NCBI RefSeq assembly: GCF_001029105.3
Contig: NZ_CP011807.3
Coordinates: forward strand, 62,001-126,000
From: Pandoraea faecigallinarum
GTDB taxonomy: Bacteria; Pseudomonadota; Gammaproteobacteria; Burkholderiales; Burkholderiaceae
DNA length: 64,000 nt
Reading direction: 5' to 3'
The position numbers and the translations under genes are program-made. Positions 52,730-61,916 of this stretch are shown here, one piece after another. Positions within the stretch are counted from its first letter, which is position 1. Every line of letters starts with the position of its first letter. Under the pieces are notes generated by a model. The model did no database searches. It was not told the origin of the DNA and was given only the letters and a program-made list of their open reading frames with translations.

Positions 52730-53914
52730 CTACAGCCGCTCGAAAATGGCGGCGATTCCCTGGCCGCCGCCGATGCACGTCGTCACGAGGGCATAACGCG
52801 CGCCGGTGCGCTGGAGTTCGTGCACAGCCTTGGTCACCATGATGGCGCCGGTTGCCCCGACCGGGTGACCGAGCGCAATGGCCCCGCCGTTCGGATTGAC
52901 GCGCGACGCATCGAGGCCCATCGACTTCAGAAACGCCCCCACGACCGACGCGAACGCCTCGTTGACTTCGATCACGTCAATGTCGCCGCAGCGAAGATCC
53001 GCTCGCTTGAGCACCTCGCGCGTGGCCACGACCGGCCCGATGCCCATCTCCGCAGGCAACACCCCGACCCGTGCATGAGCGACAAGGCGCGCGAGCGGCC
53101 GCATGCGCCGGATCTGCGCGTTTCTCAGCGTCGTTATCAGCACCGCGCACGCGCCGTCATTGATGCCCGATGCATTGGCCGCCGTGATCGTGCCGTTCTC
53201 GCGGCGAAATACCGGCTTGAGCCGGGCGAAATCGTCGGCGCTCGGGCACGCGCGCACACGTTCGTCGCGCGTGAAGGTCGAGGGCTTTCGTGCGGTGCCG
53301 ACTTCGACCGGCACGATCTGCGCGTCGAAGTAGCCACTGGCGATGGCGTGCGCCGCGCGTCGATGGGAAGCGAGCGCAATGGTGTCCTGCTCGTCGCGTC
53401 CGATGTCGAACGATGTTGCGATTCCCTCGCCCAGCTCGCCCATATGCACGCCGGTCATCGGATCGGTGAGCCCGCCCATGAGCATGTCGGTCGCAACCAG
53501 GTCACCGGGACGCGAGCCGAAACGATTCGCGGGCAGGAGGTAGGGCGCCAGACTCATGGTTTCGGCGCCGCCGCCAATGGCGGTCTCGGCTTCTCCCGCA
53601 TCGACGAACTGGGCCGCGAGTAGCACCGCTTCGAGTCCGGAGCCGCACAGCCGGTTGACGGTGAGCGCGGCCGCTTGCGGCGCGATGCCACCGCCGATCG
53701 CCACGCAGCGGGCGAGGTACATATCGCTTGCCGACGCCTGATGGACGTTCCCGAAGACGATCTGCTGGACGCCGTCGCCCGTGACGCCGGTGCGATCGAG
53801 CAGCGCCTGTACGACGGTACTTCCAAGATAGGCGGGCGGCTTCTCGCGCAGCGTTCCGCCAAATTCGCCGATGGCCGTGCGAACGGCGTCGACGATGACG
53901 ACGTCGGTATGCAT
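52730..53914 (-). CDS. Thiolase (acetyl-CoA C-acetyltransferase family)
   Basis: 394 residues. Catalyses reversible thiolytic cleavage or condensation of acyl-CoA. Nucleophile Cys90 (TVNRLCGSGLEAV), His in NGGAIALGHPVGATG and second Cys in TTCIGGGQGIAAIFERL are all present. ATG 53914 has GGAGG 9 nt upstream. Single gene between the MHS transporter (convergent) and the M81 cluster (same strand, 178 bp upstream of it in transcription). Chain-length preference unknown. Confidence 0.92.
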   Translation of the reverse strand: MHTDVVIVDAVRTAIGEFGGTLREKPPAYLGSTVVQALLDRTGVTGDGVQQIVFGNVHQASASDMYLARCVAIGGGIAPQAAALTVNRLCGSGLEAVLLAAQFVDAGEAETAIGGGAETMSLAPYLLPANRFGSRPGDLVATDMLMGGLTDPMTGVHMGELGEGIATSFDIGRDEQDTIALASHRRAAHAIASGYFDAQIVPVEVGTARKPSTFTRDERVRACPSADDFARLKPVFRRENGTITAANASGINDGACAVLITTLRNAQIRRMRPLARLVAHARVGVLPAEMGIGPVVATREVLKRADLRCGDIDVIEVNEAFASVVGAFLKSMGLDASRVNPNGGAIALGHPVGATGAIMVTKAVHELQRTGARYALVTTCIGGGQGIAAIFERL

Positions 53915-54092
53915 GGCGAAGTCCTCCGACCTTTGCACGCCGTTGGGCCGAAGGACCGACACCGCGTTGTGCGCCGCAGTCGGCCTGCGCGGCCAGATGC
54001 CTTAGCTTAGGTCGCCATGTCGCGTCGCGCACCTGACAATGTTGACAGGTGTCACACCGTGCAAAGCCTGCCACGCGCTCACGTTAGCGCCG

Positions 54093-55592
54093 TCATTTCC
54101 CGAACGTCACGTCCCGGTCGAGCGGATACACCGGCCGGTTCACGCGCGAGAAGGGAAACAGCGCGTAGTTCGAGCTTGTCACGCCGTCGCTGTCGCATTC
54201 CACCAGCCCGGCCGAGATCGGCTCGAAGACCGGGCGGCAGTACATGCGGGACTTGAGCAGCAGGAAACGCTCGCTGCGCGGATCGAGCCCCACACAGGTG
54301 AATACACCGTGGTCCCACGGCTCGTGGGTGCGCTCGGTCACGACGATGCGTGCCGGACCGATGTCGAACAGGACCGTACGTCCCATGTAACAACGCTGTC
54401 CCGTGTACGTCGGCCCCGTCACCACGTATTCGCCATCGCTGACCTTGCGCACGATGCCCGTGAGCACCGGCGGCGTCTTGACGATGCCCAACTGCGTGAG
54501 CGCCCGCTTGTTGCCGAGCGCCAGTGTGACCTCGGCGCCCTCGCCCGCGGCAATCAGCGTCGCCACGGCCTGCGGGTCGCACAGCGGGCCGACGCCGATG
54601 CCGGTGAGGCCGCCGGCAAGCGCAGCCTCCAGCACGTCCATCGTGTCGCACGTGCCACCCGACATGCAGTTGTCACTGTGATCGAGCAGCAGCACCGGCT
54701 TGTCGGCGCCCTCACTCAACCGCTTCGCTTCGGCAATCGACTCGGCGAGCGGCGCGCTGCGATAGACGAAGCCGTCGCGCTCGTCCCATGCCTGCGCGGC
54801 GATGCGATCGGCCACCGCCTGCGCCCGAGCGACACCGTCCGGAGTGTCGTCGGCCGTCACCACTACGCTGATGCACGGCGCGGGAATGTCCGCGAGCGAG
54901 AAGCCCGAGAATACGGAAACCGCCGGGATGCCCTCCTCGGCTTCGGCGCGTCGCGCGGCGTCCAGCGCCCGCTTCATCGCGCCGCCATGGCTCGTGCTGC
55001 GCAGCGAATGCACCATCAGCGGCGGTTGCTGCCACACCACCGTCGGGTGACGTTTGCCGGCCAGCATTTCGAACAACAGACGCCCGGCATGCTCGCCCGT
55101 CTCGTACATGTCGACGTGCGGATATGTCTTGAACCCGACGACGATGTCGGCGTTGCGCACGATCTTCTGCGTGACGTTCGCATGCAGGTCGAGCGCCACG
55201 GCGATGGGGGTGTCCGGTGCAGCGGCACGCACGCGTTCGAGCAGATCGCCCTCGCCGTCGTCGCTGTTTTGCGCAACCATCGCGCCGTGCAGGTCGAGCA
55301 AAATCGCATCGACGCCGCTCGCCGCCGCCACGATGCGATCGCACAGCGCGTCATACGCGCTCGCCGCCACCGGACCGCTCGGATTCGCACTGGCGGAGAC
55401 CGGTGTCACCATTTGTGCGCCGGCGGCCTGCGCCAGGTCAATGAACGCGGACATCGCCGTGCGCATGCCCTTGTTGTCGCGGTACGCGTCGGCGTCGTAG
55501 GTCGGACCCTGGTTGCCGAAGGCTTCGAGTGGCGTGGGCACCGGCGAGAACGTGTTCGTCTCGTGATTCATTCGCGCGATCATCACTTTCAT
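54093..55592 (-). CDS. M81-family metallopeptidase (MlrC-like)
   Basis: 499 residues, DUF1485/MlrC type. The N-terminal MKVMIARMNHETNTFSPVPTPLEAF and ILLDLHGAMVAQNSDDGEGDLLERVR blocks and C-terminal DHSDNCMSGGTCDTMDVLEAAL are characteristic. MlrC takes part in degrading cyclic microcystin in sphingomonads, but most homologues sit in catabolic clusters with other substrates. Its start overlaps the stop of the M20 hydrolase (ATGA), so the two act together. Substrate unknown. Confidence 0.88.
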   Translation of the reverse strand: MKVMIARMNHETNTFSPVPTPLEAFGNQGPTYDADAYRDNKGMRTAMSAFIDLAQAAGAQMVTPVSASANPSGPVAASAYDALCDRIVAAASGVDAILLDLHGAMVAQNSDDGEGDLLERVRAAAPDTPIAVALDLHANVTQKIVRNADIVVGFKTYPHVDMYETGEHAGRLLFEMLAGKRHPTVVWQQPPLMVHSLRSTSHGGAMKRALDAARRAEAEEGIPAVSVFSGFSLADIPAPCISVVVTADDTPDGVARAQAVADRIAAQAWDERDGFVYRSAPLAESIAEAKRLSEGADKPVLLLDHSDNCMSGGTCDTMDVLEAALAGGLTGIGVGPLCDPQAVATLIAAGEGAEVTLALGNKRALTQLGIVKTPPVLTGIVRKVSDGEYVVTGPTYTGQRCYMGRTVLFDIGPARIVVTERTHEPWDHGVFTCVGLDPRSERFLLLKSRMYCRPVFEPISAGLVECDSDGVTSSNYALFPFSRVNRPVYPLDRDVTFGK

Positions 55593-56851
55593 GCGGCACC
55601 TCCCGCGCGTTGCAGCATGGCCTGCAACAGCACATTGCATCCGGCTTCGAGATGCGCCGGCTCGGCGTCTTCGATTTCGTTGTGGCTGATGCCGTCCTTG
55701 CACGGCACGAAGATCATTGCCGTGGGCGCAACGCGTGCCAGATATACCGCGTCGTGACCTGCCCCGCTGATCGCGTCCATCGACGAATAGCCTAGCGTTT
55801 GCGCACCGGTGCGGATCGCGTCGACGAGTTCGGGAGCGAACGGCTGCGGCGGGAAGTACACGACCTGCTCGATGGCGACGTCGATGCCCTTCGTGCTCAG
55901 TGCGCCGCACTCGGCACGCAGCTTGGCGTTCAGGGCGTCGAGCGTGGTGTCGTCGGCGGCCCGCAGGTCGACGGACAGCTTCACGCGTCCCGGAATGACG
56001 TTGCGCGAGTTGGGATAGTTGTCGACCCAGCCGACGGTGCCGCGCGCATGCGGCGCGTGCTCGCAGGCGATACGGTTCACGGACTGAATCAATTGTGCGG
56101 CGGCGAGCAGCGCGTCGCGGCGCAATTCCATCGGCGTGGGGCCGGCGTGGGCCTCCATGCCGGTGATTGTCACGTCGTACCAACGCTGGCCGAGGGCGCC
56201 CTGCACTACGCCGATGGTCTTCCCGTGGGCTTCGAGCACCGGCCCTTGTTCGATATGGGCCTCGAAGTAGGCGCCCACCGCGCCCGGGGCGCCGAGCGCC
56301 GGCTCCGGACCTGCATAGCCGATGCTGTCCAGCGCTTCGGCTACGCTTACCCCGTCGTGGTCCCTCTGCGCGAGCGCATGATCGAGCGTGAAGGCGCCCG
56401 CGTACACGCCCGAGCCCATCATCACCGGGACGAAACGCGAGCCCTCTTCGTTCGTCCACACGGCGACTTCGAGCGGCGCTTCCGTCACGATCCGGTTGTC
56501 GTTGAGCGTGCGCAGCACTTCGAGCCCGGCGAGTACGCCGTAATTGCCGTCGAACTTGCCGCCGGTCGGTTGCGTGTCGATGTGGCTGCCGGTCATGACC
56601 GGCGGCAGCGCGTCGTTGCGCCCGGCCCGGCGCGCGAAGATGTTACCGATGGCGTCGATACGCACCGTGCAGCCGATCTCCTTCGCCCACGCGACGAACA
56701 GGTCGCGGCCCTGGCGGTCGAGGTCCGTCAGGGCAAGACGGCAGACGCCGCCCTTGTCCGTCGCACCGATTCGCGCGAGTTGCATGAGACTGTCCCACAG
56801 ACGCGCACCGTCGATGCGCACTGCGGCGGCCCGTTGATCGAGACGTTCCAT
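55589..56851 (-). CDS. M20-family Zn-dependent hydrolase (N-carbamoyl amino acid / allantoate amidohydrolase type)
   Basis: 420 residues. Hydrolyses ureido or amide bonds in compounds such as N-carbamoyl amino acids, ureidopropionate or allantoate. Signature blocks: TGSHIDTQPTGGKFDGNYGVLAGLEVL, AVWTNEEGSRF, FEAHIEQGPVLE, GMEAHAGPTPMELRRDAL, and ISGAGHDAVYLARVAPTAMIFVPCKDGISHNE. ATG 56851. Coupled to the M81 gene by ATGA overlap and lying 45 bp after the livF-type gene, so it is very likely in the transporter operon. Confidence 0.9.
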   Translation of the reverse strand: MERLDQRAAAVRIDGARLWDSLMQLARIGATDKGGVCRLALTDLDRQGRDLFVAWAKEIGCTVRIDAIGNIFARRAGRNDALPPVMTGSHIDTQPTGGKFDGNYGVLAGLEVLRTLNDNRIVTEAPLEVAVWTNEEGSRFVPVMMGSGVYAGAFTLDHALAQRDHDGVSVAEALDSIGYAGPEPALGAPGAVGAYFEAHIEQGPVLEAHGKTIGVVQGALGQRWYDVTITGMEAHAGPTPMELRRDALLAAAQLIQSVNRIACEHAPHARGTVGWVDNYPNSRNVIPGRVKLSVDLRAADDTTLDALNAKLRAECGALSTKGIDVAIEQVVYFPPQPFAPELVDAIRTGAQTLGYSSMDAISGAGHDAVYLARVAPTAMIFVPCKDGISHNEIEDAEPAHLEAGCNVLLQAMLQRAGGAA

Positions 56852-56896
56852 GTTCTACCCATCCTTGAGAGTTGCGGGCATCGGCGAATTCGGCAA

Positions 56897-57598
56897 CTAC
56901 GCCACGCCGACCCCGAGATAACGGTCCTTGACGACGTCGTCGGCGAGAAACGCAGCGTTGTCCGCGCCGTACACGATCACGCCCTGCTCGACGATGTAAT
57001 GCCGGTCGGCCAACTGCGTGCACACTTCCAGATTCTGTTCGACGAGCAGGATCGCCACGCCCGCCTGCTTGATGAGTCTCAACTGCGCCACGATCTCCTC
57101 GACGATCACCGGCGCGAGGCCTTCGACCGGTTCGTCGAGCATGAGCAGACGCGGATGGTTCAGCAGCGCGCGTCCGATGGCGAGCATCTGCTGTTCGCCG
57201 CCGGACAATTGCGCGCCACCGTTCTTGCGACGCTCCTGCAAGCGCGGAAAGATGCGATAGATGTCGTTCAGTTGCCATGGCGAATCGCGTCGCGCGCCCA
57301 GCTTCAGGTTCTCTTCCACGGTGAGCAGCTTGAAGATGCCGCGATGCTCGGGCACGAAGCACACGCCTCGCGCAGCGATGCGATGTGCGGCCATGCCGGT
57401 GATCGGCTTGCCCATGAACGCAATGCTGCCCGCCTTGGGTATCACCACCCCGGCGATGGTCTTGAGCGTGGTCGACTTTCCCGCGCCGTTACGGCCGAGC
57501 AGCGTGACGAGTTCGCCGTCGCCGATGGTGAGCGACACGCCCTGGAGAATATGGCTTTTGCCGTAATAGCTGTGAATACCTGCAACATCGAGAATCAT
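56897..57598 (-). CDS. livF: Branched-chain-type ABC transporter ATP-binding protein LivF
   Basis: 233 residues. Walker A GRNGAGKST, ABC signature LSGGEQQML, Walker B LLMLDEP. The N-terminal YYGKSHILQGVSLTIGDGELVTLLGRNGAGKST and MAAHRIAARGVCFVPEHRGIFKLLTVEENL are typical LivF. Works with LivG to power uptake. Overlaps the LivG gene by ATGA. Confidence 0.93.
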   Translation of the reverse strand: MILDVAGIHSYYGKSHILQGVSLTIGDGELVTLLGRNGAGKSTTLKTIAGVVIPKAGSIAFMGKPITGMAAHRIAARGVCFVPEHRGIFKLLTVEENLKLGARRDSPWQLNDIYRIFPRLQERRKNGGAQLSGGEQQMLAIGRALLNHPRLLMLDEPVEGLAPVIVEEIVAQLRLIKQAGVAILLVEQNLEVCTQLADRHYIVEQGVIVYGADNAAFLADDVVKDRYLGVGVA

Positions 57599-58362
57599 GC
57601 ACGGCCTCCGGTGATCATGTTGCCGAGGTATGCGGCGCGCACGCGTTCGTCGGCACGGATCGCGTCTGGCTTGCCTTCGACGAGTACCCGGCCTTGCTGC
57701 ATGACGGTGATCGTGTCGGAGATGTCCATCACGATATTCATGTTGTGCTCGATGAGCACGACGGTATGGTCCTCGCGCAGGCCGCGAATGAGCTGTTTCA
57801 TGTCGTCGAGATCGTCGATGCCCATGCCGGACGTCGGTTCGTCCAGAAAAATCGCCTTGGGCCGCGCGGCGAGCGCCATGCCGACTTCGAGGCGTCGCTG
57901 CTGGCCGTGCGAGAGCGATCCCGCCGCCGTGTTCGCGTGACGTGTCAGCGCCAGACGTGCGAGGACATCGTCGACGATGGAGGCACAGGCGCGCGGGCCG
58001 TCCGCCTTGCGCCAGCACGACAGTGCGCGGCGCGGCGTGACGCCGAGCGCGGCGAGCCGCAGGTTCTCGCGCACGGACAGGTTCTGGAACAGCGCCGTGA
58101 CCTGAAACGAGCGCGCGATGCCGCGTTGCACACGACGATAGTCCGCCTCGGTGGTGACGTCGTGGCCGTCGAACACGATGCGTCCGCCGGAGACCGGCAC
58201 GGTGCCGGTGAGCATGTGAAACAGCGTGGTCTTGCCCGCGCCGTTCGGGCCGATGACGGAGTGCACCGTGCGCGGCGCCACTCGCAGATCGACGCCATGC
58301 AGCGCAGTGAACTTGCCGTAACGTTTGACGATGCCCGAAGCTTCGATGAGTGCGTCGCTCAT
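57595..58362 (-). CDS. livG: Branched-chain-type ABC transporter ATP-binding protein LivG
   Basis: 255 residues. Walker A GPNGAGKTT, signature LSHGQQRRLEVGMALA, Walker B AIFLDEPTSGMG. C-terminal helix ADERVRAAYLGN is the usual LivG/BCA_ABC tail. Overlaps livF and livM. Confidence 0.93.
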   Translation of the reverse strand: MSDALIEASGIVKRYGKFTALHGVDLRVAPRTVHSVIGPNGAGKTTLFHMLTGTVPVSGGRIVFDGHDVTTEADYRRVQRGIARSFQVTALFQNLSVRENLRLAALGVTPRRALSCWRKADGPRACASIVDDVLARLALTRHANTAAGSLSHGQQRRLEVGMALAARPKAIFLDEPTSGMGIDDLDDMKQLIRGLREDHTVVLIEHNMNIVMDISDTITVMQQGRVLVEGKPDAIRADERVRAAYLGNMITGGRA

Positions 58363-59351
58363 GTCGGGTCTCCCTGTGTGTCCAGTTTGCCGCGAGGCGT
58401 GTTGCGTTTTCCGGTCATGCGGTACCACAGCGTCTCGCCCACGCCCCACAGACCGCGATGCATGAACAGACTCACGGCGATGAGCAGCAGTCCGAGCAGC
58501 AGCAGCCAGCGCGGCCAGAGCGTGGAGAGCCAGTCGGCGGCAAGTACGTAAAACGCCGCGCCCAGCACCGAAGCGAACAGATTTCCCGTACCGCCGATCA
58601 CCGTCATCACGAGGATCATTTCGCTGGTGTGGTACTCGATGTTGGACAGCGGCGCGATCCCCGTCATCAATGCATGCAGCGCGCCAGCCAGCGCCGTGAC
58701 TGCCCCGGAAATCGCGAACGCCACGAGCTTGAAGGTCTTCACGTGATAGCCGATCGCCGCCGCCCGCGTTTCGTTGTCGCGTATCGCGAGCAGGGTGCGG
58801 CCGAAGACCGAATCGGCCACACGCAGCAGCAACGCAAAGACGACGAGGAACACGATGGCGACGAAGGTGTAGTACTGCCAGGGTGTCTCCAGCGCAACGA
58901 CGGTCTTGCCGCCCAGCGTCAGCGATTTGCGCGGAATGTCGAGCAGTCCGTTGTCGCCGCCGGTCCAGTCGGTCGCGGTGTATGCGAAGAAGTAGAACAT
59001 CTGTGCGCACGCGAGCGTGAGCATCACGAAGTAAGTGCCCTTCTGACGGATCGCGAACCTGCCGACGATGGCGGCGATCGCCGCGCCCAGCACGATCGAG
59101 GCGACGATGGCCACGGGCATGGGCAGCGACCAGCGCGTGAGCATGATGCCCAGCGTGTAACTGCCCAAACCGAAGAAGATGCCCTGTCCGAACGACAGCA
59201 GGCCGGTATAGCCCAGCAACAGGTTGCAGCCGAGTACGGCGAGCGCGTAGACCAGCACTTCGGTGGCGAGCGTGCCCGACGAAAGCGTCACCGGCAGGAT
59301 CAGTGTGACGGCCGCGGCGAGCAGCCAAAAGCGATAACGTACCAGCATCAT
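58359..59351 (-). CDS. livM: Branched-chain-type ABC transporter permease LivM
   Basis: 330 residues, about 9 membrane helices. LLGYTGLLSFGQGIFFGLGSYTLGIML and RAAAIGYHVKTFKLVAFAISGAVTALAGALHALMTG are typical LivM segments. Starts ATGATG with GGGGAGGGG directly upstream; overlaps livH and livG. Confidence 0.92.
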   Translation of the reverse strand: MMLVRYRFWLLAAAVTLILPVTLSSGTLATEVLVYALAVLGCNLLLGYTGLLSFGQGIFFGLGSYTLGIMLTRWSLPMPVAIVASIVLGAAIAAIVGRFAIRQKGTYFVMLTLACAQMFYFFAYTATDWTGGDNGLLDIPRKSLTLGGKTVVALETPWQYYTFVAIVFLVVFALLLRVADSVFGRTLLAIRDNETRAAAIGYHVKTFKLVAFAISGAVTALAGALHALMTGIAPLSNIEYHTSEMILVMTVIGGTGNLFASVLGAAFYVLAADWLSTLWPRWLLLLGLLLIAVSLFMHRGLWGVGETLWYRMTGKRNTPRGKLDTQGDPT

Positions 59352-60205
59352 CCCCTCCCCAGCAGGCCGTGCGGACGCATGAGCAGCACCGCCGCCATCG
59401 CCACATAAATCATCAACCGTGCGCCTTCCGGCCAGATCGTACTCATCAGACTCTGCACGATGCCGATCACGAGACCGCCCACGAGCGCTCCGGCAAAGCT
59501 GCCCATGCCGCCGATGACGACCACCACGAACGCAATGCCGAGCGCTTCGATGCCCATGAACGGCTCGACGCCGCGCACGGGCGCTGCCAGCACGCCAGCC
59601 AGTGCGGCCGTGCCCGCGCCCAGCGCGAATGCGAAACTGAACACGCGAAACACGTTGATACCGAGGAGCGAGACCATCTCCGACGATTCGCTGCCCGCGC
59701 GAACGGCACTGCCCAGACGCGTGCCTTCGAGCAGCCACCAGAGCACCGCGGCGAAGATCGCGGTAAAGCCGATGAGGAACAGGCGGTACTTTGGATAGAT
59801 GAAACTGCCCCACATCACCACGCCGTCGAGCACTTCGGGCACCGCGACGTTATCGCCCAGCGGTCCCCAGACGATGATGACGATCTCCTGCACCACGAGA
59901 GCGAGGCCGACGGTAACGAGGATGTGGAATTCGTGCGCTTTTTCGTAGATGTGCGAGAGCAGCACTTTCTCGGCGATCCACGCGAGCGCGCCCACGACCA
60001 GGGGGCACACGACGAGCGCAAGCCAGAACGACAGGCCCCATTGCAGCGCCTGATAGCAGAAGTACGCGCCCAGTAGATAGAAGGCGCCGTGCGCGAAGTT
60101 GACGAAGCGCAGCAGGCCGAAGATGATCGATAAGCCGACGGCGAGCAGGAAGTACAACATCCCGATCCCGACGCCGTTGATGATTTGCAGCAAATAGACG
60201 TTCAT
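59348..60205 (-). CDS. livH: Branched-chain-type ABC transporter permease LivH
   Basis: 285 residues, about 8 membrane helices. INGVGIGMLYFLLAVGLSIIFGLLRFVNFAHGAFYLLGAY is the LivH N-terminal pattern, and the EAA-like loop region GINVFRVFSFAFALGAGTAALAGVLAAP is present. First permease gene after the hairpin that separates it from the binding-protein gene. Confidence 0.92.
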   Translation of the reverse strand: MNVYLLQIINGVGIGMLYFLLAVGLSIIFGLLRFVNFAHGAFYLLGAYFCYQALQWGLSFWLALVVCPLVVGALAWIAEKVLLSHIYEKAHEFHILVTVGLALVVQEIVIIVWGPLGDNVAVPEVLDGVVMWGSFIYPKYRLFLIGFTAIFAAVLWWLLEGTRLGSAVRAGSESSEMVSLLGINVFRVFSFAFALGAGTAALAGVLAAPVRGVEPFMGIEALGIAFVVVVIGGMGSFAGALVGGLVIGIVQSLMSTIWPEGARLMIYVAMAAVLLMRPHGLLGRG

Positions 60206-60284
60206 GCGCGTCCCGGAGAGCTTTGGTGCAGACGTGGAACACCTTGCACCGCCCTGCTCTCGCAGCGCGGCACAGACGGCACGT

Positions 60285-60310
60285 GCGGGGACCATGACGT
60301 GTGTCCCCGC
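60285..60310 (-). terminator. Intra-operon hairpin between binding protein and livH
   Basis: GCGGGGAC-N10-GTCCCCGC, perfect 8-bp stem in the 188-bp gap between the binding-protein stop and livH. Without a T-tract; it may stabilise the binding-protein mRNA or attenuate read-through, giving more binding protein than permease. Confidence 0.5.
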
Positions 60311-60393
60311 GAGCGGCAGACTTCAGGCGGCCCTCAGGCCATCATGCGGGGAGGACGAACGTGCGTCGTGTCGCATGACGGCCAATGACGGCA

Positions 60394-61611
60394 TCAGGCC
60401 ATCTTGCACTCGGTCTTGTCGAGCGGCAGGAACGATTTCCCGGCGCTCACGATATCGGCGTAGTCGTCGGCATTCTTCATCTTCGACTTCGCCTTGCCCT
60501 TGAGCAGGTAGTAGTTTTTGAGTACCTGATGGTCGCCCTTGCGAATCTCTTCCGGACCGGTGAGACCGTCGTACTTCATGCCTTCCATCGCGGCGACGAC
60601 CGCCTTCGGATCGGCGCTGCCCGCCTTGACCATGCCGTCGAGCATGAGCTTGGTGCAGATATACGAGCCGGCGAGGCTGTAGTTCGGGTTCTGCCTGAAA
60701 CGGTCCTGCGTGCGCTTGACCAGATCGAGATTCAGCGGCGAGGCCACGGCATGCCAGTACTGCGCGCCGAAGTACACGCCGTCGCACAGATCGGCGCCGA
60801 GCGTCTCGAATTGTTCCAGACCCGACGCCCATGCCATGAGGATCGTGCAGTTCTTCTTCATGCCGAAGCTCACCGCCTGACGCAGGGTGTCGGACGATTG
60901 CGAGCCGAAGTTCAGAATCAGCAGCACGTCCGGCTTTGCCGCGGCCGCATTGGTCAGATAGCCCGAGAATTCCTTTTCCGTCAGCGAGTGATAGCTGTTG
61001 CCAACGTGCTCGATGCCCTTCTCCTTGAAGATGTTCTTCGCGGCGGTGAGCAGTCCTTCGCCGAAGACGTATTGCGGCGTGATCGTATACCAGCGCCTGG
61101 CCTTGGGCATCGATTCGATGAGCGGGCGCACCGTCTGTTCGATGGCCCCGAACGTCGGCACCGACCAGCGGAACGTGGCAGGGTTGCAATCCTTGCCCGT
61201 GATTTCATCGGCGCCGGCCGTGGTGATGAAAATACCGCCGGCCTTCTCCGCCTCCTTGCCCAAGGCCAGCGCTTCGGACGACAGAATGCCGCCGGCGAAG
61301 AAGCGCGCGCCCTTTTGCTGCGCGATTTCCTGCACGCGGCGGATAGCGGTTGCAGGTCTACCCTCGGTGTCGAGCGTGGTGTAGGCGAGCGGGCGGCCGA
61401 GCACCTTGCCATATTGCTCGACGATGAGCTTCATGCCGAGATCCGCGAACTTCCCGTTCGCGGCGAACGGCCCCGACATCGGCACCGGACAGGCCAGCTG
61501 GATTGCCCCCGTGCCTTGCGCGAACACGTCGCGAGCGGTGAATAGGGAGCCAGGCACAGACGCCGCGGCGGCGAGCTTCAACAGTTCACGACGATTCAAT
61601 TTGGTCTCCAT
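60394..61611 (-). CDS. ABC transporter substrate-binding protein (LivK/UrtA-like), Tat signal
   Basis: 405 residues from ATG 61611. The N-terminus has NRRELLK (6-12) then a hydrophobic Ala-rich stretch ending DVFAQ: a twin-arginine signal, unusual but known for this family. The mature part is a type I periplasmic binding fold (IQLACPVPMSGPFAANGKFADLGMKLIVEQYG ... YVFGEGLLTAAKNIFKEKGIEHVGNSYHSLTEKEFSGYLTNAAAAKPDVLLILNFG). It delivers substrate to LivHM. Given the hydrolases downstream, an amide, ureide or short peptide is more likely than a branched-chain amino acid. Confidence 0.88.
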   Translation of the reverse strand: METKLNRRELLKLAAAASVPGSLFTARDVFAQGTGAIQLACPVPMSGPFAANGKFADLGMKLIVEQYGKVLGRPLAYTTLDTEGRPATAIRRVQEIAQQKGARFFAGGILSSEALALGKEAEKAGGIFITTAGADEITGKDCNPATFRWSVPTFGAIEQTVRPLIESMPKARRWYTITPQYVFGEGLLTAAKNIFKEKGIEHVGNSYHSLTEKEFSGYLTNAAAAKPDVLLILNFGSQSSDTLRQAVSFGMKKNCTILMAWASGLEQFETLGADLCDGVYFGAQYWHAVASPLNLDLVKRTQDRFRQNPNYSLAGSYICTKLMLDGMVKAGSADPKAVVAAMEGMKYDGLTGPEEIRKGDHQVLKNYYLLKGKAKSKMKNADDYADIVSAGKSFLPLDKTECKMA

Positions 61612-61755
61612 GCGGGGGAGCAATCGTTCATGGGGTGCAAACGTGCAACGCGTTACCCAATTGCGCACCGATGGTCAGTGACCTGAAGAAGCGACCAGAG
61701 GCAGTGAGCTTGCAGCAACGACTTGCAACGTCCGGGGCCTTATCCCTATCCGCCA

Positions 61756-61798
61756 TATTTATTATGATAAATAGGATGGATTTGATCGTAGGTATAAT
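61756..61798 (+). promoter_or_regulatory. Palindromic operator and -10 element before the FadR-type regulator
   Basis: TATTTAT-TATG-ATAAATA (61756-61773), a perfect 7-bp inverted repeat, is followed by TATAAT at 61793-61798. The palindrome would cover the -35 region of a promoter reading toward the regulator and lies 145 bp upstream of the binding-protein gene. Likely the regulator's own binding site for both directions. The remainder of 61612-61916 shows nothing more. Confidence 0.6.
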
Positions 61799-61916
61799 GC
61801 TTTTTCGTGTCAATCGGAAAAAATTCCCGGCGGGCACGCGCCGGGATGATCGGGTGGGCGAGCAATGACGAGCAATTTCGGGCGATTCGTGCGTGAACAG
61901 ACTCCTGAGGCACCAC

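Noticed and set aside
55799..57940. 713-codon + strand open frame across the M20 and livFG genes
   Set aside because: Antisense shadow; the minus-strand genes have all family motifs and coupled start/stop signals.
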